A stretch of DNA of 64,000 bases, taken from assembly GCA_025602915.1 (NCBI GenBank), contig JAHLJZ010000030.1:124001-188000 (forward strand), read 5' to 3'. The notes beneath the pieces are model-generated. The model saw nothing but the letters and a program-made list of their open reading frames with translations, did no database searches and was not told the origin of the DNA. Each line of letters starts with the position of its first letter. Within the stretch, counting starts at the first letter, position 1. The translations under genes and the position numbers were made by a program. This DNA comes from Paraphysoderma sedebokerense. Taxonomy: Eukaryota; Blastocladiomycota; Physodermatomycetes; Physodermatales; Physodermataceae. Of this stretch, positions 35,966-48,125 are shown in pieces.

Positions 35966-38199
35966 ATGGTACTGTTGAGACATTCCCCTAAATTAGTTAC
36001 ACAACCCCAGAAATACTCTCAGTATCGCTCAATATTTAATTTTATGTCAAAGAGCAGTCTTCTTTCCTATCTTCCTTCTCTTCCTTCTTTGTCTTCCATT
36101 TCTCTCACTTCGCAGAAACCTCAGAGCGCTGACAAGGGAGAAAATCATAAAAGCACAGAAACTCCGTTCTCGTCGTCGACTTCTACATTAATAAACGATA
36201 CAGATGTCCCCCCACTCGAATCATCTGATAAAGATAAGCCTCCGTCTCCGACCAAACGACTTTCTATATCTTCCTCGATATCAACATCTTCTAGCTCTTC
36301 CTCTCCCCCCATCTCCGACCAACCTCCACCTCAATACATATCAGAGCAAAGCAAGACCAATGTAGTCTTACCATGGTACGAATATATCCCTCCAAGTTCT
36401 CCCCCGGCAGTGTCAAATGTGGCACATAACGAGACATCTGGAACTTGGAATGCCATTAAGAGTTGGTCTCGAGTAATATCAGGCTATATGTACAAAACTG
36501 CCACAGGAACTGAACCTCAAGCGAATGTACAATGGTTGCCGGATGAACTGCAGCAAATTGCCGTCATTGGAGTGCATGGGTGGTTTCCGATGAAGACTAT
36601 TCAAAGAGGTTCGCCGTCATCCATTTCCCTCCCAACAACTTCTGTACTAAAAGAATTGCATCTGCACGATAGTGTTTGGAGAACCTACAGGAACGAGTCC
36701 GAAATTCTGCGAACAGATGGAAAAAGCCATACAGGAATTCGTCAAGTCGCATTATCAGTATTCCATTCCACCGGAATGTTTAACATGCATGCCGCTAGAA
36801 GGAGAAGGAAGAATAGAGCATCGAGTAGACCGCCTCTTTCAGCAATTAATTGATCCTACATGTTCAGCTCCTCCAGTTGATTCCAACATAATATATCCGT
36901 CTGAAAAGTCATACTGGCAACATAAACTCGAAACAGCGAAAACGGTTTTCATCGCGACTCATTCCCAGGGTACACCAGTGTCGATATTACTTTTATCCAA
37001 ATTATTAACTCTTGGACTAGTTGATCCGAAAAAGCAAAAAATATGCGTGCTAGCTCAGGCGGGAATAAGCCACGGCCCTTTTCCGTATCTCAAAACGAAC
37101 TTTATAGTGAAATATTTTGAAGCTGACGCTGCAAGAGAATTATTCGAGTTTAATGATTGTAATAGCTCTATCGCTCAACTTTACCATTCAGCAATTCAAA
37201 AGATATTGCAGGCAGGGGTTAAAGTCGTTCTGGTATGTATTTAATGTGTGACAATGAGAGTGCGAACAATTGTTCTGACCAATACAATCTTCATGGAAAT
37301 AGCTGTCATCGTGGCTAGATCAAGTTGTACCTGTAAGTGCCAAACTCGTATCCCATTTTAACTTTATCGTTTAATGCTAACCATTTAATCCCAATCATAG
37401 CTCTATTCCTCTGCTTTCTGCGGCATCTCCCATCCAAATATTTATCGCGCGGTATTCATCGACAATGAAAACTTTTATCCTCAAGATTTTCTACCTCACC
37501 TGGTTATTTTCGCTCTGAAGCTTCGCAATTATGGTCTCAGTGATTACGATTTGTTGGTCCATCTCAGTGACGTCGTTGCCGGTTCCATTTACACTGGCAC
37601 CCAAGGGCATTCGACTCTATATGACGAAGTTGCAGTCTATACGTAAGTACCTGCGATTATTTGATTTCAAAGTCCTTTAAAGTGTCCAGAGACTGATTTA
37701 TTGTTTAAAAGTCTTGCCATAAATTTTCTTTTGGGATCTCCCCATGATCCGTCGTCAGATTTAATGCTGTCTTCGACATCGCAATTCTCGTCATCTACAA
37801 AGTTGAATCTTCCCTGGTCTTTATTCCTTCGACACTCTACATCGAATAGCAAGCATCCACATCATCACGTCCACAGTGTAAAAGTAAATGAATTTAACGC
37901 GCCTGTTAGATTAAATCCATATCATCTTCCTTGGAGTATGTTTCATGCTTTTATTCGACTTTGCATGTTTGGGGAAAGTGTCTGACGGTAACTTACAAAC
38001 CTATCTTTTTTTTGCCTTTTCAGTCATGCACCACATAATTTCAGATAACGAGATAAAAAATCACCCAGTTTTATCAAGGGATTTGGAGTACTTGCTGGAA
38101 ATGTTTTCAAAATGGGACGTAGGAAATTCGAAAGTCCGAAAAGAATTAAAGTACAGACTAGACGCAATTCGAAATGTTTTAGGCAATTCCAAGCTATAG
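35966..38199 (+). CDS. YML020W-like alpha/beta-hydrolase-type protein
   Basis: About 650 residues in five or six exons. The N-terminal 130 residues are Ser/Pro-rich. The conserved part begins LPDELQQIAVIGVHGWFPMK and continues (after an intron at about 36608-36669) VFGEPTGTSPKFCEQMEKAI, EGEGRIEHRVDRLFQQLIDP, VFIATHSQGTPVSILLLSKL, AGISHGPFPYLKTNFIVKYF, SSWLDQVVP, LYSSAFCGISHPNIYRAVF and VHLSDVVAGSIYTGTQGHST. The THSQG serine elbow and GVHGW loop indicate a lipase-like fold; the order matches the fungal family of yeast YML020W, whose function is unknown. Two in-frame ATGs are possible, 35966 and 36044 (MSKSSLLSYLPSL). The last exon (about 38025-38199) ends VLGNSKL. Cytosolic or membrane-associated; no signal peptide. 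Confidence 0.75.
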
Positions 38200-38553
38200 C
38201 GAATATCGATACTTGCTACTTTTTCAATAAATCCGAGCGTCGGAATCATTCCGTGCACGATTCCGTAGATTATTGATATGAATGGCCACGATAATATATG
38301 CTTTTGCTCCAATTGCAATATATGGAAGATGTCGCGAAAGAGTTTCTTTGCGGTCTCGGGATAATGGAACCGTCCGACTTGTAGCAATATGACATTAGTG
38401 GTTCTCCAATTTCTACTGGAAATATACTCATTCATTGGAGTAATCATTGATGCTGAAAGGGCATGTTATAATTTTAAAAAAATACAATCGGTCATTATAA
38501 TCCGAACCACATAACGCAATTGTTCTTCCACTTCGATCTACTGTACCGTCCAT
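38061..38553 (-). CDS. Possible small gene overlapping the 3' end of the hydrolase gene
   Basis: A candidate only. ATG at 38553 gives MDGTVDRSGRTIALC. A GT-AG intron (about 38506-38452) would join it in frame to ASMITPMNEYISSRNW, then VGRFHYPETAKKLFRDIFHI and ILSWPFISIIYGIVHGMIPT. The region 38200-38450, free of plus-strand coding, has balanced protein-like composition. The tail (38199-38061) is antisense to the last exon of the hydrolase gene, which argues for caution. No family recognised. Confidence 0.25.
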
Positions 38554-38786
38554 AAAATGTACAACTTATCCTCAAATTCTTCTCTGCTTGCAACAAAAAG
38601 TATTTATATCAGATACTGTATTTATAACCAACTTTCTGAACGAAATTGATGGTTCATCGGAGGGATTCGGAGGCCACAAGATTCGTCTGGGCGTTCACGA
38701 AATTTCGAATCGTTCCTCCCGAAGTTGGAATAAGGCCATCTCTGCAATCCTCATCTCAACTCAAAATTATATCGACAGCGACACAA

Positions 38787-40427
38787 ATGACTCTGCCACT
38801 GACCCGGTTAGCCCGACCGTCCTCCTTTCCCTCACTGCCATCAGGTCTCGTCTCTCGGGTAAGCATCTTGTGTTTGGCCCCCTGCCATGGCCATCCGAGT
38901 TAACGTTATTATGGTTGTTGCCTCATATAGTCAATACATACGACCTTGCTTAATCGATATGCACAACATCAGGGGCCACCCCCGGCTGAAGGATTCATGC
39001 CCGGTGTCGCTCATTCAAAGTTCATCAGAGACACAACCGAAAAAGCCCTAGCTACCCCGGATTTACCCACTTCGGTCAAGTCAAACGGTTAGTTGATATC
39101 TTTTATCGGAAAAAGCTGGCGTATCAGTACTCTGAGTCTAAACTGTATTTCGGATTCTTCAAAATAGGGGTCACACAAAAAATGAACTTGTTTCAATCGA
39201 TTAATAACGCAATGGATATCGCGCTTGGCACGGATAAAACAGCCGGTGTGTGTTCTATTGCTTATCCATTTATTTTATCTAACATTGTTTGACGCTTTCT
39301 GTCCAGTTGTTTTCGGTGAGGATGTTGCATTCGGTGGTGTTTTCCGATGCACGATAGGATTGGCAGAAAAATATGGTAAGTAGAAACGAGGTCATTCGTT
39401 TTTTGGGTGATCTAAGTCAATTAACACTACTTGTATTTCCACTTTAGGTAAAGACAGGGTCTTTAATACCCCACTAACAGAGCAAGGTATTGCTGGTTTC
39501 GGGATTGGATTGGCCGCCGTCGGTCAAACCGCCATCGCAGAAATTCAGTTCGCCGATTACGTATTTCCGGCCTTCGATCAGCTTGTCAATGAGGCAGCAA
39601 AATATAGATACCGCTCCGGAAATCTATTTAATTGCGGCGGTCTTACTGTTCGAATGCCTTGTATGGCCGTGGGACATGGTGGTCACTATCACTCACAGTC
39701 ACCTGAGGCTTATTTCGCACATACCCCCGGGTTAAAGGTTGTTATTCCAAGGAGCCCGATTCAAGCGAAAGGACTGCTTCTTGCTAGTATTCGAGACAAG
39801 AATCCGACTATATTTTTGGAACCGAAAATTTTGTACAGAGCTGCTGGTGAGTTTGGAATATTCATTTTGATTTAATGGTTTTCAAATGGGACATCTTGAT
39901 TGATTGCGAAACTTTAGTCGAGCAAGTACCAGTCGACGACTACGAATTGCCTATTGGAAAAGCTGAAATATTGAAGGAAGGATCTGATGTCACAATCGTG
40001 GGATGGGGTTCCCAGCTTTATGTGCTAGAGAACGCCATTCAAATGGCCGAAGACCGAATCAAAGGGTTGAGTTGCGAACTCATTGATCTGAGGACAATTT
40101 TGCCGTGGGACGTCGAAACAGTAGTCAAAGTATGATAAAAACTCTTTATTCAATTTCCATAACCTATCTGTGTATGTTGAGACTAACAAATTGATGTAGT
40201 CTGTCAACAAAACCGGGCGTTTGGTCATTGCTCATGAAGCACCTAAAACTGGTGGATTCGCTTCTGAAATTGCTTCCACAGTTCAAGAGAAATGTTTCTT
40301 ACGATTAGAAAGTCCGATTCAACGGGTGTGCGGGTGGGACACTCCCTTCCCTCTGATTTTCGAGAAATTCTACGTACCTGATATGGTTCGATGCTTCGAA
40401 GGAATTAAAAAGGCTGTACAATATTGA
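38787..40427 (+). CDS. BCKDHB: Branched-chain 2-oxoacid dehydrogenase E1 subunit beta, mitochondrial
   Basis: Seven exons (38787-38858, 38973-39087, 39168-39245, 39307-39375, 39448-39846, 39918-40129, 40200-40427) give 390 residues with every phase matched. The N-terminus [20 protein letters not shown] is Arg/Ser/Pro-rich without acidic residues, a good mitochondrial presequence. The rest is a transketolase-like E1 beta: [80 protein letters not shown] and [26 protein letters not shown] and KYRYRSG favour the branched-chain over the pyruvate enzyme. With E1 alpha it decarboxylates the 2-oxoacids of Val, Leu and Ile in the mitochondrial matrix using thiamine diphosphate. A poly(A) signal lies 27 bp after the stop. 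Confidence 0.95.
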
Positions 40428-40453
40428 TGATAATGTCGATGTATAAGCTCTGT

Positions 40454-40459
40454 AATAAA
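40454..40459 (+). terminator. AATAAA poly(A) signal of BCKDHB
   Basis: AATAAA begins 27 bp after the TGA at 40425-40427, followed by AT-rich sequence. Confidence 0.45.
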
Positions 40460-40708
40460 TATAGACGACAATTGCAATAGAATGTCCATTTTTTCTATAT
40501 AATTTTTGGCTTTCGGGTCGCTAGCGATTGACTCGGACGCCGAGCGGTCAAACCATTGATGCTCCCGTACCACAGAAGAGGAATTCAATTCAAATAGAAA
40601 GAACGGCCAAAAAATACCACATTTTCGAGGTATAATAGGAGAACTATTATTTTCTGGTCGATATATTAGCCTTTATTTATCCCGTCGACATTGGTTAAAG
40701 CCGAAAGC

Positions 40709-43118
40709 ATGCTGCGAAGCATTACCGACCGCTTTACAGCCATCTTCCGTCCATCAAATGGTGCAAATGGCAGCGACTTAAACACCGACGAAGCATCACA
40801 GACGGTTGATCGTGAGCAAGCAATTCGAGATTTTGAATCCCCTGCAATTGCCCGAAGTACACTGTATTTTGGTCCTCATTTCGTAGTAAAACAGGGAAAT
40901 GGGAGAAATGGGAATGGATACGCGAGTGCAAATGCAGCATTAATGAATGAGCTGCTTCAGAATGCGCAGAATACTGCAGCGATGACGGCAGGGATGTTGA
41001 ATGTATGGGAGAATACAAGGAGAAGACAGGTTTGGAGGTTTTCTTTTACTTCTGTTGACAATTTCTCTGAATGAACGTCTCTTATCGTCGTTACAATTGC
41101 GAATGCAAATGTAAAAGAATTTGTCATCAAGTTACAATTTCGGGAGGAGTAATTTTCGTCCTAGATCATAATACTAAAATTCTTTCTCCATATTATATTC
41201 CATCTACAAACAATAACAGCAAAACGGGAGCCCCACCGAAATTCAGACTACGTCAACCACTTTGCATTCTCTGGTGAACATTCGCAAGAGCTCTCTCAGA
41301 TTGTCCCCAGTTAGCTCACCTACTGCAATCGATTCTCCTCAAGGATTGACTGTAAATACGAAACTGCGTGAGCCGAATCAGTTATATAATCTCGAATTTA
41401 TTTTCGATAGTTCGGTGGACTGCAGGATTACCGTGCATTGGTTGGTAACAGAGACTTGGGAAAGTGAAAAAACAGACGGTGAACGGGGAAAAGAGAATGA
41501 TATGGAAAGAACAAAAGGAAAGGTGAAACCAGTGTATGTATGCCAGTGATTTATCTTTCTGCTGTTCAAACGGAATTTCTCATCAATTATAGCAGATATG
41601 TTCCCCGTTATCCGTCACCAATATCTGTCGGTACATATACCTTCTCCAAAGGACTTGCGCAAAAATTTTCACTAGATCCGTCTACCTGCCTTGATTTTTC
41701 CGTCCTGCCGAGACACGAATTTGCCCCTAATGATGTTCATTCTCCTGTCAAAACAGTTAGTTCTCCAAATGAGGTTGTCAATGGGGAGGAGGATCGAACT
41801 GGCGAAGAAAGCAGGCCCAGGACAATTTCAATGTCTGTAAATAGTGCAGCCAGTCATTCTTATTCTCTCGGATCTGCCAATGAACATAACGGGCTACTGG
41901 CTAGTCAAAACAGTGGAACTATTACGGGCAATTTGAACAGAAGGAATTTGGTTCCAGGGACAATACCAGAAGGACAGATCGGGACTGACATTGGAGGTGA
42001 CGAATCCGCATACGGTGCACAGCTTAACCGGGATACAAGAATAACTATTAACCCAACTGACGGGGAACGTAACTCCACTCCGAATGAAGCTACTGAAAAT
42101 CAGGCTGCCTCACCGTTGCAACAGGGTTTAGAATTAACCGCCAAAAAGAACGGGCTTTATCCCCTTGTCATCGTAATTGAAGCCATTCCTAAACCGAGCC
42201 ATATTCTCATGGATAACAGTCGAGTAACGCGCAAAGACGAAGGGAAGAATAAAGTTGATACACAGACAACATTCGCATCCTTAGTCTATACTGGGGAAGG
42301 TACATTTGATATCAAGGTGTTGAAGCAAAAAATAATGGTAAATTACCTACAATTTTTCTGGAGCGATAATTAATTCTATATGTAACCTTACTCTCTCTTC
42401 AGATTGACGGTAGCTCCTACGTTCTTCAAGAGATATATGGCTTCTCGGAGACGGCTTCCAGATTGGACGCCCCCCTTTCAAATACCGCCGCAGGTGACAA
42501 CAAAAATACGACTCCAGAATGCGTCGTTTGTATGGCCGATCCCAAAGATACGATAGTGTTACCCTGCCGACACTTGTGTCTGTGCAAAGATTGCGCAGAC
42601 CAGTTAAGGAAGCAGAGTCAGAAATGTCCTATTTGTCGACAAGGTAGCTATTAGTTTTTATATTTTCGTGGTTATTTTATGTACTTGAATGTACTGACAA
42701 ATTTTATGAATAAGATTTTCATTCGTTACTTCACATCAAACTCCCTAAAACGAATAAGCCGCCGACACTCGCCCGAAATACAGCGTCAATCTCACCACCT
42801 AGCAATCCATCTAATATAATTCCTGACACAGTTATACCGAATGTCGACAATGAAACCGCCGCAAACGCTCAACCCATACATCCATCCGCTCCTCCCTTCG
42901 ATTATCACACGGAGCTACCAGTTCCGATAAACCAGGCACCTCCCGAATTGAATGAAATTCCTCCAAGTATAGCACCACTGAACTACGATTCAAATTGTAA
43001 TATTAACACTGAAAATACGGTAAATGCAGATCAACGAGAGGATGGCGTTGAGAACGCAGGCGCACAATTCAGTTCTGCTACAGAAAATATGGAATCGAAG
43101 CCGGACGACAAATCTTAG
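40709..43118 (+). CDS. MGRN1: MGRN1/RNF157-like RING E3 ubiquitin ligase
   Basis: Start ATG 40709 (MLRSITDRFTAIFRPSNG). Residues TLYFGPHFVVKQGNG and LVNIRKSSLRLSP begin the conserved N-terminal domain, which continues YNLEFIFDSSVDCRITVHWL and YVPRYPSPISVGTYTFSKGL, QKFSLDPSTCLDFSV. A 130-residue Ser/Asn-rich insert follows, then YPLVIVIEAIPKP and FDIKVLKQKIMIDGSSYVLQ, EIYGFSE. The C3HC4 RING is CVVCMADPKDTIVLPCRHLC then LCKDCADQLRKQSQKCPICR, and the family-specific extension DFHSLLHIKLPK follows a short intron. It ends in a Pro-rich tail, ESKPDDKS plus TAG. The donor at about 41530 is GTATGT, giving KPVYVPRYPSP. MGRN1/LOG2 proteins ubiquitinate membrane receptors and trafficking factors; the target here is unknown. 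The N-terminal intron (41032-41217) is unusually long and could hide another exon. Confidence 0.88.
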
Positions 43119-43770
43119 AACCAATTACAGTGACCATTGTTCCCTTTTCTAGACTAAATTATTTTGTGTAATATTCATAAGTTATTCAGTGTTTTGTATA
43201 TGAATCAATGTTGGTTTGTGCTATTACTACTCAGATATAACGAGATTTTTAATTTTAATTAATAATGATGAAGTGGTTGACTTATTGCTCCCAACCCCTC
43301 ATTTCAATGTGATATGTAACGTAATTTTTCAAATAAATATCATTTAAATCATCATTGGGGGTTGAGCATTTTTTAAAAATCCCTGATTAATGCATGAATA
43401 TACGGATTTGGAAACGATCTCCAGTTATTCCCTGCTGCAGTCATTGACATACAATTTTGGTTCCTCAAGACTACTTTACTTTCAGATAGGAATCCCAGAA
43501 TCTGGATCGAATAATATCATTCACATTCCGATTACGGGGGCGATTGAGTAACACTTACTAGTCTGTGTTCTGTCTTTCTTTGATGTGATTTTGAACAGAG
43601 CACGCCCGAAATGAAATCTGCACACGCGCGATATTGTATGTTGACTCTGTGACGTCATAGCTACGAGATTGAAATCGGACAAGCATTGCTGGCACTACTT
43701 TAACAGACTTAGCTGAAATTTTTGGACGACATTGCTGCATTTACATCCCTTTCTCTTCCAAATATAATCA
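43119..43770. promoter_or_regulatory. Intergenic region with a CRE-like site before the tricalbin-like gene
   Basis: Besides the 3' UTR of the RING ligase, this segment has TGACGTCATAGC at 43650-43661, about 110-120 bp before the start at 43771, with TGACTC just upstream (43642-43647). The palindrome TGACGTCA is the known bZIP (CREB/ATF) core. The same 12-mer occurs at 3689-3700. Confidence 0.4.
43332..43337 (+). terminator. Possible poly(A) signal of the MGRN1-like gene
   Basis: AATAAA about 215 bp after the stop at 43118, in AT-rich sequence. Earlier variants could be used instead. Confidence 0.25.
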
Positions 43771-46700
43771 ATGGCCTCGTCCATGGAAAAGCTCAGACTT
43801 AAAGAAAAATCATCAAAACTGCACAACTCTTCCCGTCAAGGAACTGCAGAGGGGAAAGAATTAGATATCCATAAGCGTGAATCCGAAGAAACCGATAATG
43901 TGCTAGCTCGACCAACGTCAATCAATATCATCCCGCAGCCAACTTCTTCGTACTTGTTCCCGGCACTCGGAATCTTTTGCTACATCTTGGGATACTTCAA
44001 CTTTAGCGTTTTGTGGTGCGCCGCTTTTGCTTTGGTATTATGTAAATTGCAGAAACAAAGATTGCAGCGGGAGGAGAAATTAGCAGACATGGCGGGTCGA
44101 GGGGAAAATCATGACCTAGTAAGTATAGTCGGTACTATCTCACCTTGGAGGTGTTTTCCAAATCTTACTCGAACCTACAACAGCAGGTTGGGGACAAGTC
44201 TGAAACAGCAATATGGTTGAATACCATGATTCAAAAGCTATGGGTTTTGATGAATCCGCGTATGTAAAAATAATTTTTAGATTAATCGTACGAAAGCCGC
44301 GCCAGTAGGTTTACTGATTTGTCGCTGCATAGTTCTCTTTCAGACAATATTTGACACATTGGAAGACAGTTTGCAGGCCAGCATGCCGGCTCTCTTGGTA
44401 TGTTTTATTAGTCTGATGTATATCTACCGGCTACTTGTTAACTTTGTTATCAGCATTCGGTAAATGTAGAGGATTTTGAATTGGGGACGAACTCCCCGAC
44501 AATCACAGATATACAGACTCACCCTACAACAGAGCGCGATGGAATTGTAAGCCCAGCCTATTTTCGAGAACGCATGTACTGCACACTAACCAATGTTGGT
44601 AGCTGTTGACATTTAAGTTTATCCTGCACCCCTCTTATATTGGTGGTAATAGCCTTAGTCACAAGACGAAATCGAATCCATATATTGTTTTAAACTGCAG
44701 ATTTGGACGTAAAGGGATCCCTGCCTTGAGGGTTCCGGTTTTCGTTGGAGATTTTGGAATTGTAGGAAAGGTATTTATCTCCACCCTCATTTGCTATCTG
44801 ATTATGTAGTAATGCCACCGCGCAATGGATTCTGTAGATGAAAATATTTGTGAAGATGATGAGCAGTCCACCGTTCCTGAAAACAGCTAAAATTAGTTTT
44901 CCGTCATTGCCTCAAATCGACTTTGCACTCAAAATATTGAGACTTTCACCGACCGCAGATGTGAGTGGACTTATTTTAAATCAACCAATCAATTTATCAC
45001 ATTTCGGATATTAACCGAATGATTCAGCTTCCTTGGTTATCGGAGTTTGTACTACAATCCGTCGAAGATTCCGTGAATAGTATGGTAGTTGAACCTAATG
45101 TGTATGAACTTGATCTGGAAAATTTGTTGCTTGGCGATGATGCGTTGCATGGTAACATTATCCGATAACATTTATGCCTACCAAGTGTCACTAATTCACG
45201 TCGCAACATTATGTGCCCTTTTTTAGAACCGAAAGCATTTGCGGTGGTAATGATTCATGTTCAGGAAGTAATTCACTATACTGAGACTACGAATCCTGGT
45301 GGTAGGATATATTGTTTTCTGCTCTCCACTGGTACCAATAATTAAAAGATACACAGACTTCACAGACCCTTATTTAACCCTCTCGCTCCTACCCTCCGGG
45401 AAACTGTTGCATCGAACTCGTGCATTCAAGACAACGTGTCATCCGATTTTTGACGAATACATGTTTGTTCTATTATCGAAAGATGATCTTCGAAATGCGA
45501 TGAAGTTAGAATTGTGGGATTTCGATCAGTTTACAGCAGACGATGAGGTGGGGAGCTTGATTGTCCCGTTCGAGGACATGGATGACCGTAAAGGGAGAGT
45601 TTTTGAAGGGTGAGTGATATTTTGCCTGGAGGAAATCTTTAACTTTAACTAATGCAGGCGCATAGATGGAAGGAATTATGGTCTCGCAATTCAAGTGAAA
45701 AAGGCCGCGTTAATCTCTCACTCTCTGTATATCCTAAATCGCAGAATTCTCACTACGAACACAGTATGTACTCCGATAATCACAGCGGATATGCGTCAAT
45801 CATTCATCCTTATTTCGTTGATAGGCAGCGGCATATTGATTGTTCAACTCTATCAAGCCAATGATCTTGACATGCATCCCGATGATATGGCGTATGGACG
45901 TGACCAGCTTAATCCTTACGCAGAAATATTTATTAACGACGTGAAAGTTTACAAATCTCGAGTGAAACTGTAAATGTTCAGAAACTCGAAACCATTCTAG
46001 AAATTACTTCTCTAATCTCGGTTGTTTCATATGATGTTAGATACAATCGAAATCCTTACTGGAATGTCGCAATTGAACGATTTGTGAAAGACTGGAGAAA
46101 CACTCGACTAAAATTTGTAGTATTTGACGAACGCGATTTTGAGTACAATGCAGTCCTTGGAACTGTTGAGCTGGATCTTTGCAGCATAAATGACAAGGTT
46201 TGGGGTTCTCTGAAAATAATTTCAATGGCCGACGAGAAACGGTAATAACTTTATATGAGTTTAGGGAGAGCTATCAGGTTGGTTTGAACTTGGCAAAGGA
46301 TGCGGATCGGGGAAAATACGGGTGCACTTGAAATTCAAACCTGTTGAAATGGAGCTGCCGTTTAATTTGCGCGGATGGGGTTCGTCAGCTCTTTCATATT
46401 TTCGTACAGTATTTTGAGTCGTCTGATATGATTTGTTGCAATCCTTAGACGTCGGTTCATTAATATTAAAGTCTGCTACTGTTACACATCTTGATCGCCT
46501 GATACATCGTAAGTTTACCTCGAAATTTTCCAAATTGATCAGGAGCACTTTCAATCTTACTTCTTGAGAAAACAAAATAGACAAACCGCACTGTCAGCTT
46601 CACGTTCGAGTGTCTTCGTTGGAGCCAATGACAGGAAACTACAAAAGTACCAAAATTTCGGGTAATCCGCCTCGATGGTCAGAAGCGGAACTGAATACCA

Positions 46701-47350
46701 CTATTCCAATTCAGTTCCGCTACCAATCTGAAATCACCTTTTTGCTCGAGACATCGCACAAAATATTTTCGTCGTCGAAATCTATGCTCACTGGGACACT
46801 TCCACTTCAAAATGTTATAGACAACGAGACAGTGACATTTCAGATTCCACTCAATCTCCCGGACGAGTTAATGAGAGAGAAAAGTAGAGAGTGTGCGGAT
46901 CCAAAGTGTGCAGAGTATCGTCAGATGGAGGACAATCAGCGGAAGAACAATGAAGCCTACTTTGATTGCAAAGAAAATGTGGCTCATACTGCTGTATTAC
47001 CAATTTTAAACGTATCGGTACATTTTCGACCAGGAAAGGCTCCGGAAGAAACTCTAAAGCAGGTCAAAGAATTAGTGCGAACAAAATCACAGGATAGGTT
47101 ATTGCGAATTTCAAATCGTGACGACGACTCAGAGGACGAAGATCATCCAGACAGTGGGTTAGGTGCGAGTACGGTCAGTGATATGTATGACTTTGATGAT
47201 TTTGGAGGCGCGAGTGGTACAGGGGGACGATTAAAGGGAACTAAGATGAGCCGAATGAAACACTATGGAACTGGAATTCTCAGGAAAAAATGCAGTCGGT
47301 TTTTGAAAAAAAACAACAAAAATGTAGTTGGTCCCGAGAAGGAAGTATGA
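43771..47350 (+). CDS. Tricalbin/extended-synaptotagmin-like SMP-C2 protein (Mug190 type)
   Basis: About 1,000 residues in many exons. A polar N-terminus is followed by a hydrophobic hairpin (YLFPALGIFCYILGYFNFSV, LWCAAFALVLC) that anchors the protein in the ER. The SMP lipid-transfer domain follows: TAIWLNTMIQKLWVLMNP, TIFDTLEDSLQASMPALL, HSVNVEDFELGTNSPTITDI, ISFPSLPQIDFALKILRLSP and LPWLSEFVLQSVEDSVNSMV. Then come C2-type segments: FAVVMIHVQEVIHYTE ... YTDFTDPYLTLSLLPSGKLL, WDFDQFTADDEVGSLIVPFE (Asp residues suitable for calcium), GILIVQLYQANDLDMHPDD, and a third, NPYWNVAIERFVKDWRNTRL. The C-terminus is acidic then basic (MKHYGTGILRKKCSRFLKKN). Tricalbins tether ER to plasma membrane and move lipids. 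The WLN ... DMLEDxLQASxP pattern is closest to S. pombe Mug190. Several exon joints are approximate. Confidence 0.8.
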
Positions 47351-48125
47351 TTAGCTATTAGACAAGAAAGCAGTTGTAGCTTTTGTAGCGGACTTAATGC
47401 GCGCATCAACTTTTACTAAATATTACCATGGAAACGCACACGTGTGTGAGCATTTGAAATATAAAGAGAAATCCTTGAAGTAACTCTAAACCATACATAA
47501 AATTCCTTAATGTTGCTATTTCTTGATTGATACCTCGCAGCAATGATGAATTTACTCTTTTCTATCAACTATCAACTAATGAGGCTGTTTCCGAAGGTTT
47601 TTAACCGTTGTCGAGACTACCTGTTCTGAGCTGCTTGGTTTTTATTTTGCACCTTGACAATCCACAATAAAGCCGGTTCTTTTAGTAAATATTTACAAGC
47701 TAATGTTGCGGCTCAATCCCAACTTCTGAGAAGGAGCACCTGTGTCCTAAAGCCGCATCTCGTAGTACATTTGTGGCACTTTATTTTCGCTGCAAGGTAG
47801 GTCAGCTCCTGCAATTGACGAGAAATACGACCCCAGGACACACGCACCAATAAAATACAACTTGCGGATACTTGAAAATTCACTATCTAGTTTTCCGCAA
47901 AATAAGATAAAATTATCTCAACACTTTTCGTATGTCAACGGATGCCGATCGGCTATGAACATGTTGGAGCACAAACCATTGACGGATTCATTTATGTGTC
48001 AGTAAAGTCCAAGACTTGTTTATTCATGCAGAGGGACAAAGTTATCTATATTGAGAATCTTTCTATTCTCTTTGTTTGCTCTAAAATCTAAATTCCGAAG
48101 GAGTAACTCTTGGATAATAAAACGT
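47351..48125. other. Convergent intergenic region
   Basis: Lies between the stop of the tricalbin-like gene (+) and the stop of DUF4360 copy 1 (-). AT-rich with AATAAA-like strings. No gene recognised. Confidence 0.5.
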
